From: Alphaproteobacteria bacterium HGW-Alphaproteobacteria-7
GTDB taxonomy: Bacteria; Pseudomonadota; Alphaproteobacteria; Sphingomonadales; Sphingomonadaceae
Length of the DNA stretch: 64,000 bases
Reading direction: 5' to 3'
NCBI GenBank assembly: GCA_002842735.1
Contig: PHEB01000002.1
Location: 62,001-126,000, forward strand
Positions 42,123-50,951 of the stretch are shown here, one piece after another. The notes beneath the pieces are model-generated. The model saw nothing but the letters and a program-made list of their open reading frames with translations, did not search any database and was not told where the DNA came from. The position numbers and the translations under genes were made by a program. Within the stretch, counting starts at the first letter, position 1, and the number at the start of each line of letters is the position of its first letter.

Positions 42123-43688
42123 ATGCAGATTCGCATGAATACAGCAATCATGACCGCCCGCCTCGCCGAACCCTTCGGCTCCTTCCTCGATATCCTGATG
42201 GAATGGTCGCAGATCAAGGGGGATGACCTCGCCTTGGTGGACGAGCGACGCGAAGTGCATTGGGCCGAACTGGCTGAGCTGGTCGAGCGGCTGGCGGCGC
42301 GGCTGGTTGAGACCGGATTGCAGCGCGGGCAATCGGTGGCGATCCTGGGCACCTCCAGCGTCGAATACGCGCTGGTGTTCCTCGCCGCGGTGCGCGCGGG
42401 CGGGGTGGCTGCGCCGCTCACCACCAGCGCTTCGCCCGAACAGCTTGCGGGCATGGCGAAGGATTCGGGCGCGATCCATCTGTTCATCGACGCGGCCAAG
42501 GCGGCGGAACTCGGCCCCGATTTCATGGCTGACCTGATCCGCGTGCCCTTGGAGTCGATCGATCAGTGGATGGCGCCTACGGGAACCTGCGCGCCCGCCT
42601 TTACGCCCGATCCCAAAGATCCGTTCAACATCATCTATTCCAGCGGCACCACCGGCATTCCCAAGGGAATCGTCCATTCGCACCAGATGCGCTGGCGGCA
42701 GTTCGCGACGACCGCGTTGTCCTTTCTGGAAGCCGGAATCGCTGTCCGCTCGCTCGCTTCTACCCCGCTCTATTCCAACACCACGATGGTGGCGTTTCTG
42801 CCGGTGCTGCTGGCGGGCGGCTGTGTGCGGGTGATGGGCAAGTTCGATTGCGCCAAATGGCTAGCCCACGCGCAGACCGACCGCACCACCATCACCATGC
42901 TGGTGCCGGTGCAGTATCAACGGCTGATGGATTTTGCGGATTTCGACAGCTTCGACCTGTCGGCGCTCCAGCTCAAATATTGCACCTCCGCCCCCTTCCC
43001 GGCGGAATTGAAGCGCGAGGTGCTGCGGCGGATGCCGGGCGCGCTGATCGAGATTTATTCGATGACCGAAGGCGGTGTTGTATGCCTGCTGGCGTGCCAC
43101 GAATTCCCCGACAAGCTCCACACCGTGGGCCGCCCCGCGCCGGGCAGCGAGCTGAAGGTGCTTGACGATGAAGACCGCGAAGTGCCGCCCGGCACCCCCG
43201 GCAACCTGATTGGCCGCAGCCTGACCATGATGAGCGGCTACAAAAACCGCCCGGACAAGACGCACGAAGCGCAGTGGATTGATCCTGCCACGGGTGAGGC
43301 GTGGATGCGGATGGGCGATATTGGCCGGGTGGACGCCGATGGCTTTGTCGAACTGGTGGGCCGCGCCAAGGACATGATCATCTCGGGCGGGTTCAATATC
43401 TACCCCAGCGATCTGGAGGCGGAATTGCTGAAGGAGGCGGGCGTGATCGAGGCTGCGGTGGTGGGCGTGCCGTCACGCAACTGGGGGGAAAGCCCGGTCG
43501 GATTCGTCGTGCTGAACAATGGCACGGGTGACTGCGCTGCGATCATGGCGGCGGTGAACGCGCGGCTGGGCAAGACCCAGCGGCTCGCAGCGCTCTACGC
43601 CATCGCTGAAATGCCGCGTAGCCACATCGGCAAGCTGCTCAAGTCCGAGCTGCGCGAAGAAGCCGAGCGGCTGGGCGGGGTGGAATAG
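42123..43688 (+). CDS. Class I adenylate-forming acyl-CoA ligase
   Basis: FNIIYSSGTTGIPKGIVHSH, YSMTEGG, GDIGRVDADGFVELVGRAKDMIISGGFNIYPSDLE. Confidence 0.9.
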   Translation: MQIRMNTAIMTARLAEPFGSFLDILMEWSQIKGDDLALVDERREVHWAELAELVERLAARLVETGLQRGQSVAILGTSSVEYALVFLAAVRAGGVAAPLTTSASPEQLAGMAKDSGAIHLFIDAAKAAELGPDFMADLIRVPLESIDQWMAPTGTCAPAFTPDPKDPFNIIYSSGTTGIPKGIVHSHQMRWRQFATTALSFLEAGIAVRSLASTPLYSNTTMVAFLPVLLAGGCVRVMGKFDCAKWLAHAQTDRTTITMLVPVQYQRLMDFADFDSFDLSALQLKYCTSAPFPAELKREVLRRMPGALIEIYSMTEGGVVCLLACHEFPDKLHTVGRPAPGSELKVLDDEDREVPPGTPGNLIGRSLTMMSGYKNRPDKTHEAQWIDPATGEAWMRMGDIGRVDADGFVELVGRAKDMIISGGFNIYPSDLEAELLKEAGVIEAAVVGVPSRNWGESPVGFVVLNNGTGDCAAIMAAVNARLGKTQRLAALYAIAEMPRSHIGKLLKSELREEAERLGGVE

Positions 43689-43708
43689 GGCTCGCCCGAA
43701 AACAAGCC

Positions 43709-43738
43709 GGCCCGGCTACCCTGCTGGGCAACCGGGCC
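43709..43738. terminator. Terminator-like hairpin downstream of acyl-CoA ligase gene
   Basis: ggcccggctaccctgctgggcaaccgggcc: 7-bp outer stem plus inner CCC/GGG; no strong T-run. Confidence 0.4.
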
Positions 43739-43825
43739 GAATGTGGCTGTCGTTGGATGCACGTTATACCAGCGCGTGATGTGTTAGCATCTCAGCAGCC
43801 CGGTATCAGATGTCAGGTGCGGCTT

Positions 43826-43869
43826 GAGACGCGGCCACTATTCTAGGGGGGAGGGGGTGGCCGCGTCTC
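43826..43869 (+). other. Strong intergenic hairpin (terminator or structured RNA element)
   Basis: gagacgcggccac ... gtggccgcgtctc, perfect 13-bp stem with an 18-nt G-rich loop, followed by ttt. Confidence 0.6.
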
Positions 43870-44268
43870 TTTCGCTGCGTGCCCGAACCCTGAGGTGGCG
43901 AGCAATCGACTGAGCAGGATGGCCGAGCGAGGGGGAGGGCTGGCCAATCCTGCCGGTCAGGCAGGCGGGCAGACAGGCCGTATCCGGCCAGCACTGCCGA
44001 GCGATCATCTCGCAAAGAGAAGGCCGGTTTGGAGAGGGGGCCCGGCACCCGATCGCTTACGGTTGCAAATGGTGTTCGATTGCATCGAATTCAAATGCGA
44101 AAACGCCAAGTTTAGTTGCATGAAGCGCAACAATAGTGTGGTAACGCCTGTTGCGGCGCGGACTTTGTGCAGCGTGTCCATCGATGCGCTTCAACAGCGG
44201 TGCAAAATAATCCGTCCGCAGCGCAGCAGCGCTGGACAGCGCGGGTTGCCCTGCCGTAATTCGCGCCC

Positions 44269-45885
44269 ATGAACCCGCACCCTTCCCATCCTGCACCCGG
44301 CGATTCCCCTGCTTCGGCCAATGTCGTCTCGGATTGCATCCTGATCGTCGATTTCGGGTCGCAAGTGACCCAGTTGATCGCGCGCCGCGTGCGCGAAGCC
44401 GGGGTCTATTCCGAAATCGCCCCCTTCACCCAGGCCGAAGCGGCGTTCCACCGGTTGAAGCCCAGGGGGATCATCCTGTCCGGCTCCCCCGCCAGCGTGC
44501 CCGATGATGGCAGCCCCCGCGCGCCGCAGATACTGTTCGATGCGGGCGTGCCGATCCTTGGCATTTGTTATGGCCAGCAGGTGATGAGCCATCAGCTCGG
44601 CGGCGAAGTGCGACCGGGGCATGAGACGGGAGAGGGCGGCGAATTTGGCCGCGCCTTCCTCACCGTAACCGCCGAATGCGCGCTGTTTGACGGGCTGTGG
44701 GGCGTGGGCGAACGCCATCAGGTGTGGATGAGCCACGGCGACAAGGTAACGCAGTTCGCCCCCGGTTTCGAGATTGTCGCAACCTCCGATGGCGCACCCT
44801 TCGCCGTGATCGCTGACGAAGCGCGCAGGTTCTACGGCACCCAGTTCCACCCGGAAGTCGTCCACACCCCCGATGGCGGCAAGCTGATCGCCAATTTCGT
44901 TCGCCATGTCTGCGGGCTGGCAGGCGATTGGACGATGGCCGAATTCCGCAAGACCAAGATTGCCGAAATCCGTGCGCAGGTTGGTGATAAGCGGGTGATC
45001 TGCGGCCTGTCAGGCGGGGTCGATTCGGCGGTGGCGGCGGTGCTGATTCACGAAGCGATTGGTGATCAGCTGACCTGCGTATTTGTCGATCACGGGCTGA
45101 TGCGGATGAACGAGGCCGATCAGGTCGTCACTCTGTTCCGCGATCATTACAACATCCCGCTGGTGCATGTGGAGGCGGAGGAGCTGTTTCTGGGCGGGCT
45201 CGCGGGTCTCACCGATCCCGAAGCCAAGCGCAAGTTCATCGGCAAGACCTTCATCGACGTGTTCGAGACCGAGGCCAACAAGATCGGTGGCGCAGATTTC
45301 CTCGCGCAGGGCACGCTTTACCCCGATGTGATCGAAAGCGTCAGCTTCACCGGCGGGCCGAGCGTGACTATCAAGAGCCATCACAATGTCGGCGGCCTGC
45401 CCGAACGCATGAATATGCAGCTGGTCGAGCCGTTGCGCGAATTGTTCAAGGACGAGGTGCGCGATCTGGGGCGCGAATTGGGCCTGCCCGATGCTTTCGT
45501 CGGGCGTCACCCCTTCCCCGGCCCCGGCCTCGCGATCCGCATCCCCGGCGAAGTGACCAAGGATCGCTGCGATATCTTGCGCAAGGCCGACGCGATCTAC
45601 CTCGAAGAAATCCGCAACGCAGGGCTTTATGATGCAATTTGGCAGGCGTTTGCGGTGCTGCTGCCGGTTAAGACCGTGGGCGTGATGGGTGATAGCCGCA
45701 CCTATGATTGGGTCTGCGCGCTGCGCGCCGTCACCTCCACCGACGGGATGACGGCGGACGTGTTCCCCTACGACGCCGGGTTCTTGACCCGCGTGGCCAC
45801 CCGCATCGTCAACGAGGTCAAGGGCATCAACCGCGTGGTGTATGATTACACATCCAAGCCACCGGGGACGATTGAATGGGAGTGA
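44269..45885 (+). CDS. guaA: GMP synthase (glutamine-hydrolysing)
   Basis: [76 protein letters not shown], terminal [10 protein letters not shown]. Confidence 0.98.
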   Translation: MNPHPSHPAPGDSPASANVVSDCILIVDFGSQVTQLIARRVREAGVYSEIAPFTQAEAAFHRLKPRGIILSGSPASVPDDGSPRAPQILFDAGVPILGICYGQQVMSHQLGGEVRPGHETGEGGEFGRAFLTVTAECALFDGLWGVGERHQVWMSHGDKVTQFAPGFEIVATSDGAPFAVIADEARRFYGTQFHPEVVHTPDGGKLIANFVRHVCGLAGDWTMAEFRKTKIAEIRAQVGDKRVICGLSGGVDSAVAAVLIHEAIGDQLTCVFVDHGLMRMNEADQVVTLFRDHYNIPLVHVEAEELFLGGLAGLTDPEAKRKFIGKTFIDVFETEANKIGGADFLAQGTLYPDVIESVSFTGGPSVTIKSHHNVGGLPERMNMQLVEPLRELFKDEVRDLGRELGLPDAFVGRHPFPGPGLAIRIPGEVTKDRCDILRKADAIYLEEIRNAGLYDAIWQAFAVLLPVKTVGVMGDSRTYDWVCALRAVTSTDGMTADVFPYDAGFLTRVATRIVNEVKGINRVVYDYTSKPPGTIEWE

Positions 45886-45886
45886 T

Positions 45887-46525
45887 TTGGTGCCTTCAAT
45901 TTATTTAAGTTGGATTACGCCCGGTGTTGGCAGCGCGATTTCAGGGGCTATGACGGCCTTGGGGGCGATCACTGCCGTGCTAATTGCACATCACTACTTT
46001 GGTGGAAAAGTTCGAAATGTAACCAACAGCCTGGATGAAATCCAAAACAAGATTTCTGGTTTTCAGAGCGTTATTGACGAGAGATTCTCACAAATTACGA
46101 GTAATATCGATGACCTTAACGCAGCGTTGGGCGGCGTCCAAGATACCGCTGCGCGGACGCAAGCAGCGGTTTATGAGAGCAGAGATTATGACGATTCTCA
46201 AGGCATTGAGGAAGGCCAAGCGCAAGGCAACAAGCAAGCAGTCGCGCTGATTTGGAATGAAGTTGCAAATTTAATCGAGAAAATCGCGAGCTCAGAAAAT
46301 ATTGATGGTAGAACACGGGCTAAATATGGCCGGATAGATAGAAGAAGTTATTATAATCTAATAAGTTCTTTGAACGATGATGGCCGATTGCTCGAACAAA
46401 TGGAAGCATTTAAGCGTGCGGCGCAAATTTGGTATTCGTGCAGAAGGGCTACGGATGTTTCTGATGAAATAAAAATGGAGATTCAAGTATTAAAAGATCA
46501 ACTAATTGCAGCCTTTTCGCGATAA
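45887..46525 (+). CDS. Hypothetical membrane-anchored protein, predicted coiled coil; AT-richer than neighbours
   Basis: Part of ORF 45842..46525; candidate TTG 45887 / GTG 45890 starts right after the guaA stop; one TM helix then NVTNSLDEIQNKISGFQSVIDERFSQITSNIDDLNAAL. No recognised family. Confidence 0.55.
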   Translation: MVPSIYLSWITPGVGSAISGAMTALGAITAVLIAHHYFGGKVRNVTNSLDEIQNKISGFQSVIDERFSQITSNIDDLNAALGGVQDTAARTQAAVYESRDYDDSQGIEEGQAQGNKQAVALIWNEVANLIEKIASSENIDGRTRAKYGRIDRRSYYNLISSLNDDGRLLEQMEAFKRAAQIWYSCRRATDVSDEIKMEIQVLKDQLIAAFSR

Positions 46526-46639
46526 CCTATTTCGCTGCACGAGCTTTGAATTTGGTGAAACGCATCCCCCTTCCTGCGGCACATCAATTCGCATATTCCC
46601 TACTCCCGAAATCACCCGCCTGAGAGGATTTTGCCCGTG

Positions 46640-47272
46640 ATGCAGATGTTCCGCCCTTTCGCACTTGCCGCCGCGCTCGCGCTCGGTCTGTCCGCCTGTG
46701 GCCAGCAGGCCAGCGTGCCCGCTGCCGAACAGGTCGCCCCGCTAACCGAAGGCGCATGGACGCTCGATCCGGCGGATTCGCGGCTTTCTTACGTCAGCAT
46801 CAAGGCGGGCGAGATTGCTGAGGCCAACCGGTTTGATTCGCTGGCGGGCAGCGTTGCGGCCGATGGCACGGCGACGCTCGACATTGATCTGGCCTCGGTC
46901 AACACCGGGATCGACATCCGTAACGAACGGATGCGCGAGATTTTCTTCGATGTGGCGGGCAATCCCAAGGCGGTGGTGACGGCAAAGCTTGACCCGGCAG
47001 CCTTCGCCGGACTGGCGGTCGGCCAGTCGATTACCCGCCTGCTGACGGCAAGTGTGGCGATCAAAGGTGTCGAGCAGGAAATCGAGACCGAAGTGCTTGT
47101 CACCCGCGTTTCGGCAGACCGCGTAACAGTGGTGCCGACCGCGCCGGTGATCATCAGCACTGACATGTTCGAACTGACCGATGAACTGGGCGAATTGCGC
47201 GCGCTGGCGCAGCTACCCTCGATCACGCCTGCGGTGCCAGTAACCTTCACGCTCTCGTTCACGCGTTCCTGA
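46640..47272 (+). CDS. YceI family lipoprotein
   Basis: Lipobox LSAC; WTLDPADSRLSYVSIKAGEIAEANRFDSLAGSVAADGTATLDIDLASVNTGIDIRNERMREIFFD. Confidence 0.87.
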   Translation: MQMFRPFALAAALALGLSACGQQASVPAAEQVAPLTEGAWTLDPADSRLSYVSIKAGEIAEANRFDSLAGSVAADGTATLDIDLASVNTGIDIRNERMREIFFDVAGNPKAVVTAKLDPAAFAGLAVGQSITRLLTASVAIKGVEQEIETEVLVTRVSADRVTVVPTAPVIISTDMFELTDELGELRALAQLPSITPAVPVTFTLSFTRS

Positions 47273-47398
47273 GCGGAGTTTGCGGTGGATCAATGTTGGC
47301 CTTCGCCGCGACAGGCATTATCTGGGTGCTGGGCGGATGAGAGGTGAGCCGATCCCATCGCATCTCCGCCGCCCGGCTCCGACACGAAAGGCGTGATG

Positions 47399-47614
47399 AT
47401 GAACCGACTGGCGCTTGTGCTTTTTCCGATGGTGGCGACAACCCTTATGGGAATCGCGATTATCGCGGTGCTGACGATGGACATCTGGGCGACCGGTCAG
47501 CCAATCCTGTGGGCGGCGACCGCCGGATTCGCGCTGTCGATCCCCGTTTCGTGGTGGATTGGCCGACAAATCACCGCGCTGACGGGTGAGCGCAAAGATC
47601 GCTCGCCCAACTGA
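47399..47614 (+). CDS. Small membrane protein, hypothetical
   Basis: Two predicted TM helices; no recognised family. Confidence 0.5.
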   Translation: MNRLALVLFPMVATTLMGIAIIAVLTMDIWATGQPILWAATAGFALSIPVSWWIGRQITALTGERKDRSPN

Positions 47615-47726
47615 CGCTACGGCGCGCAGCATTGCGGCGCGCCTTCGTCAAAAGCGGGGTTGAAAGCCTCTGCCAAACAGGCTTGTGTCCTACCCCAACG
47701 CAGCCTTGCACGGGAGAGCACACGTC

Positions 47727-48701
47727 ATGAAAACCGCCATTACCGAAATGTTCGGCATCCAGCATCCGATTATTCAGGGCGGGATGCACTATGTCGGCTT
47801 TGCCGAAATGGCAGCGGCGGTGTCCAATGCGGGCGGGCTGGGGATCATCACCGGGCTGACGCAGGGCTCGCCAGAAAAGCTCGCGAACGAAATCGCGCGC
47901 TGCAAGGACATGACCGATAAGCCGTTCGGCGTGAACCTCACCATCCTGCCGACCCTGACCCCGCCCGATTATCCGGGGCTGGTCAAAGCGGTGATCGACG
48001 GCGGCGTGAAGGTGGTGGAAACTGCCGGGCGCAACCCGGTCGAACTGCTGCCGCCGTTGAAGGACGCAGGGATCAAGGTGATCCACAAATGCACCAGCGT
48101 GCGCCACAGCCTCAAGGCGCAGGATATCGGCTGCGATGCGGTGAGCGTCGACGGGTTCGAATGTGGCGGCCATCCGGGGGAGGACGACGTGCCCAATTTC
48201 ATCCTGCTGCCGCGCGCGGCGGATGAACTCGAAATCCCATTCGTCTCGTCAGGCGGGATGGCCGATGGGCGCAGCCTGATCGCTAGCTTGGCGATGGGCG
48301 CGCAGGGGATGAACATGGGCACCCGCTTCATCGCGACGAAAGAGGCCCCGGTGCACGACAACGTGAAGCAAGCGATTCTCGCCGCGAGCGAACTCGACAC
48401 GCGGCTGGTGATGCGCTCGCTGAAGAACACTGAGCGTGTGCTCAACAACGCCGCTGTCGAACGCTTGATCATCAAGGAAAAGGAACTGGGCGATGCCATC
48501 ACCATTCAGGACATCCTGCCGGAAGTCGCCGGGGTTTACCCGTCGATCATGATGGAAGGCGATATGGACAAGGGCGCGTGGAGCTGCGGCATGGTTGCCG
48601 GGCTGATCCACGACATCCCGACCTGTCAGGAACTGATCGACCGGATCATGCTGCAGGCCGAGGAAATCATCGCCCGGATGCAGGTGATGGCGCGGGGCTA
48701 A
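47727..48701 (+). CDS. Nitronate monooxygenase family protein (2-nitropropane dioxygenase-like)
   Basis: MKTAITEMFGIQHPIIQGGMHYVGFAEMAAAVSNAGGLGIITGLT; DGFECGGHPGEDDV; GMNMGTRFIATKEAPVHDNVKQAI. Confidence 0.92.
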   Translation: MKTAITEMFGIQHPIIQGGMHYVGFAEMAAAVSNAGGLGIITGLTQGSPEKLANEIARCKDMTDKPFGVNLTILPTLTPPDYPGLVKAVIDGGVKVVETAGRNPVELLPPLKDAGIKVIHKCTSVRHSLKAQDIGCDAVSVDGFECGGHPGEDDVPNFILLPRAADELEIPFVSSGGMADGRSLIASLAMGAQGMNMGTRFIATKEAPVHDNVKQAILAASELDTRLVMRSLKNTERVLNNAAVERLIIKEKELGDAITIQDILPEVAGVYPSIMMEGDMDKGAWSCGMVAGLIHDIPTCQELIDRIMLQAEEIIARMQVMARG

Positions 48702-48718
48702 TAGGTTCTGCCCCTCGG

Positions 48719-49198
48719 TCAACCTTCGCCGGGCACATCCGCCTTGACCCGTGTATAAGGCACGAAATCGTCGAAGAAGACGACGCCGGTGAAAGTGCCG
48801 GTGAAGGAGTCGATGGTGGTGGCATTGTCGACCCGGCAAAGTTCGCTTGAATTGAAACGGTTGGTCACCAGCGTGTCGTTGCTATCGATTTGTTCAGGCG
48901 AGCGGGTGCGTTGAACATAGATGGTTTCGCCCCGACCATAGACATAGGCGGTGCGATCAATGGTCTGCATCTGTATGTTGCGCATGGTGCGGATACAGCT
49001 GACCGGCTCTCCCGCGACCCGGCCTTCGAGCAGCTTGGCGAGCCGCTTTTCGCCTTCGGTCATCGGTGCTGCATCAGCTTCTGCCTCAACTTCCGGCGCG
49101 CCCTCGGTCTGGGCGGCGACGGGCCAGGCGAGGCCAAGCGCGAACATGGCGGCCAAGCCGCCGATCATGGCGCGGGAACGGACAGGCAAACGGGGCAT
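48719..49198 (-). CDS. Hypothetical secreted protein
   Basis: Signal peptide MIGGLAAMFALGLAWPVAAQ; two cysteines (SCIRT, ELCRV); no recognised family. Confidence 0.6.
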   Translation of the reverse strand: MPRLPVRSRAMIGGLAAMFALGLAWPVAAQTEGAPEVEAEADAAPMTEGEKRLAKLLEGRVAGEPVSCIRTMRNIQMQTIDRTAYVYGRGETIYVQRTRSPEQIDSNDTLVTNRFNSSELCRVDNATTIDSFTGTFTGVVFFDDFVPYTRVKADVPGEG

Positions 49199-49268
49199 CG
49201 CACAATCTCCTCGCAGGGAAAACCAGACGATTCGTAACGCCCTGTGCCTTAACCGGCGCTGAGCGGAA

Positions 49269-49529
49269 TCAGGCGCGCGCCGGGCTGGCCCCCGCAGCTA
49301 TATCGGGCAAGGCCGCCTGATCAGCTCCATCGGCCGGGCCGCCGCGCAGCACGAACCGGCGGTCGCAATAGCCGCAATCGACATAGCCATGCTCGTCAAT
49401 CTCAAGGAAAACGCGCGGGTGGCCCAGCGCCGCAGGACGATAGCCAGCGCCGCCGCGGATGCCGCTGGAACCATCGCAGCTAACGCGCCGCGTATCGACC
49501 AGCAGGACTTCAGGTGGGGGAATGTTCAT
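49269..49529 (-). CDS. Zinc-finger domain-containing protein (NDUFS6-like)
   Basis: TRRVSCDGSSG...LGHPRVFLEIDEHGYVDCGYCDRRFVL. Confidence 0.85.
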   Translation of the reverse strand: MNIPPPEVLLVDTRRVSCDGSSGIRGGAGYRPAALGHPRVFLEIDEHGYVDCGYCDRRFVLRGGPADGADQAALPDIAAGASPARA

Positions 49530-49602
49530 GGATACAGCCGATACAGGGCGAAGGCGCTGAGTTCAATTGCCTTTGAAAGGCAGCTTGCCTAGGGCTGATC
49601 CC

Positions 49603-50556
49603 ATGACCGAAGCACCCGCCATCCGGATCGAAAATCTCGTCAAACGCTATGCCCCGGCCAAGGGTGCAAACGGCACGACGATAGAAGGCAAGCTCGCGCT
49701 GGGCGGCGTCAGTTTTGATGTGCCCGAAGGGTCGATCTTCGGCCTGCTTGGCCCCAATGGTGCGGGCAAATCGACGCTGATCAACATCCTTGCCGGGCTG
49801 GTCAACAAGACCAGCGGCGCGTGCGAAATCTGGGGTTTCGACATTGATCGCAACCGCCGCAATGCCAGCCGATCAATCGGAATTGTCCCGCAGGAAATCG
49901 TGTTCGACCCGTTTTTCACGCCCTATGAAGTGCTGGAAAATCAGGCGGGGTTCTACGGCGTTCCCGGCGCGCTTCGGCGCAGCGAGGAACTGCTGGCGGC
50001 GGTGCGGCTGGCGGATAAGCGCAACGCCTATGCCCGCACGCTGTCGGGCGGGATGAAACGGCGGCTGCTGGTGGCCAAGGCGATGGTGCATTCGCCGCCG
50101 ATTCTGGTGCTGGATGAACCCACCGCCGGAGTCGATGTCGAACTGCGCCGCCAATTGTGGGAGCTGGTCAGCGAGCTGAACCGCGAAGGGGTGACCGTGG
50201 TGCTGACCACGCATTATCTCGAAGAGGCCGAGGAATTGTGCGACCGCATCGCCATCATCAACCACGGGCAGCTGATCGCGAACAAGCCGACGCAGGAACT
50301 GATCGGCATGGCGCGCGAAAAGATCGTCGCGGTGACTGTCGCCGATGATCTTGCCGCCGCGCCCGCGCATGAGGCGTTCGTGCGCGTTGAATGGGGCGGC
50401 ACCCGCGCAGTTGAAGTGACCTATGACAAGGATCGCCTCAGCGCCGGACAAGTGCTCGCGATCTTGCAGGAACAGGGGCTTACCATCGAAGACGTCACCA
50501 CCCGTGAGGCGGATCTGGAAGATGTGTTTGTGCAGTTGACCGGCACCGCTGGCTGA
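49603..50556 (+). CDS. ABC transporter ATP-binding protein
   Basis: Start set at ATG 49603; GLLGPNGAGKSTLINILAGL, LSGGMKRRLLVAKAM, ILVLDEPTAGVD. Confidence 0.93.
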   Translation: MTEAPAIRIENLVKRYAPAKGANGTTIEGKLALGGVSFDVPEGSIFGLLGPNGAGKSTLINILAGLVNKTSGACEIWGFDIDRNRRNASRSIGIVPQEIVFDPFFTPYEVLENQAGFYGVPGALRRSEELLAAVRLADKRNAYARTLSGGMKRRLLVAKAMVHSPPILVLDEPTAGVDVELRRQLWELVSELNREGVTVVLTTHYLEEAEELCDRIAIINHGQLIANKPTQELIGMAREKIVAVTVADDLAAAPAHEAFVRVEWGGTRAVEVTYDKDRLSAGQVLAILQEQGLTIEDVTTREADLEDVFVQLTGTAG

Positions 50557-50581
50557 ACCGCGCGGCAGCCCGACGGCGGCA

Positions 50582-50833
50582 TCAGTCCTCGCGTTTGCGC
50601 CAGTCGCGGTGTCCGTGCCGCTGAACCGGTTCCCCGCAATGACGGCAGCTGCCGACATAGTGGCACCCATCCCAGGTCACATCGCGGCGCAAGGGCTGGT
50701 GGCGTCCTACCCGGCATCCGAAAAATGAAAATACGGACACGGCGGTCATGCTCCACTGAGAGAATCGTAACAGCCAGCAGGCGTGTTTGGTGATGATCAT
50801 CCGCGCCAGGCACTGCTGATTCGCGGGGGTCAT
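50582..50833 (-). CDS. Small Cys-containing (CxxC) protein, hypothetical
   Basis: C-terminal GRHQPLRRDVTWDGCHYVGSCRHCGEPVQRHGHRDWRK; start uncertain. Confidence 0.4.
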   Translation of the reverse strand: MTPANQQCLARMIITKHACWLLRFSQWSMTAVSVFSFFGCRVGRHQPLRRDVTWDGCHYVGSCRHCGEPVQRHGHRDWRKRED

Positions 50834-50951
50834 CAGGACAAAACAGCAGGCTGCACTGCTACCTTCGCATGATCACTACCTTTTGTTACTTAAGCCTGTG
50901 TTACAAAGCATCACACTTGCTCCACGCAGCGTTGCGCGTCATGGCACGGAC

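Noticed and set aside
43895-44272. 125-aa ORF upstream of guaA
   Set aside because: Runs through hairpins and palindromes, low-quality composition, overlaps the guaA start; more likely non-coding.
46530-46640. attR-like repeat of the guaA 3' end downstream of the orphan ORF
   Set aside because: No convincing repeat of gattgaatgggagtga found; only weak partial similarity.
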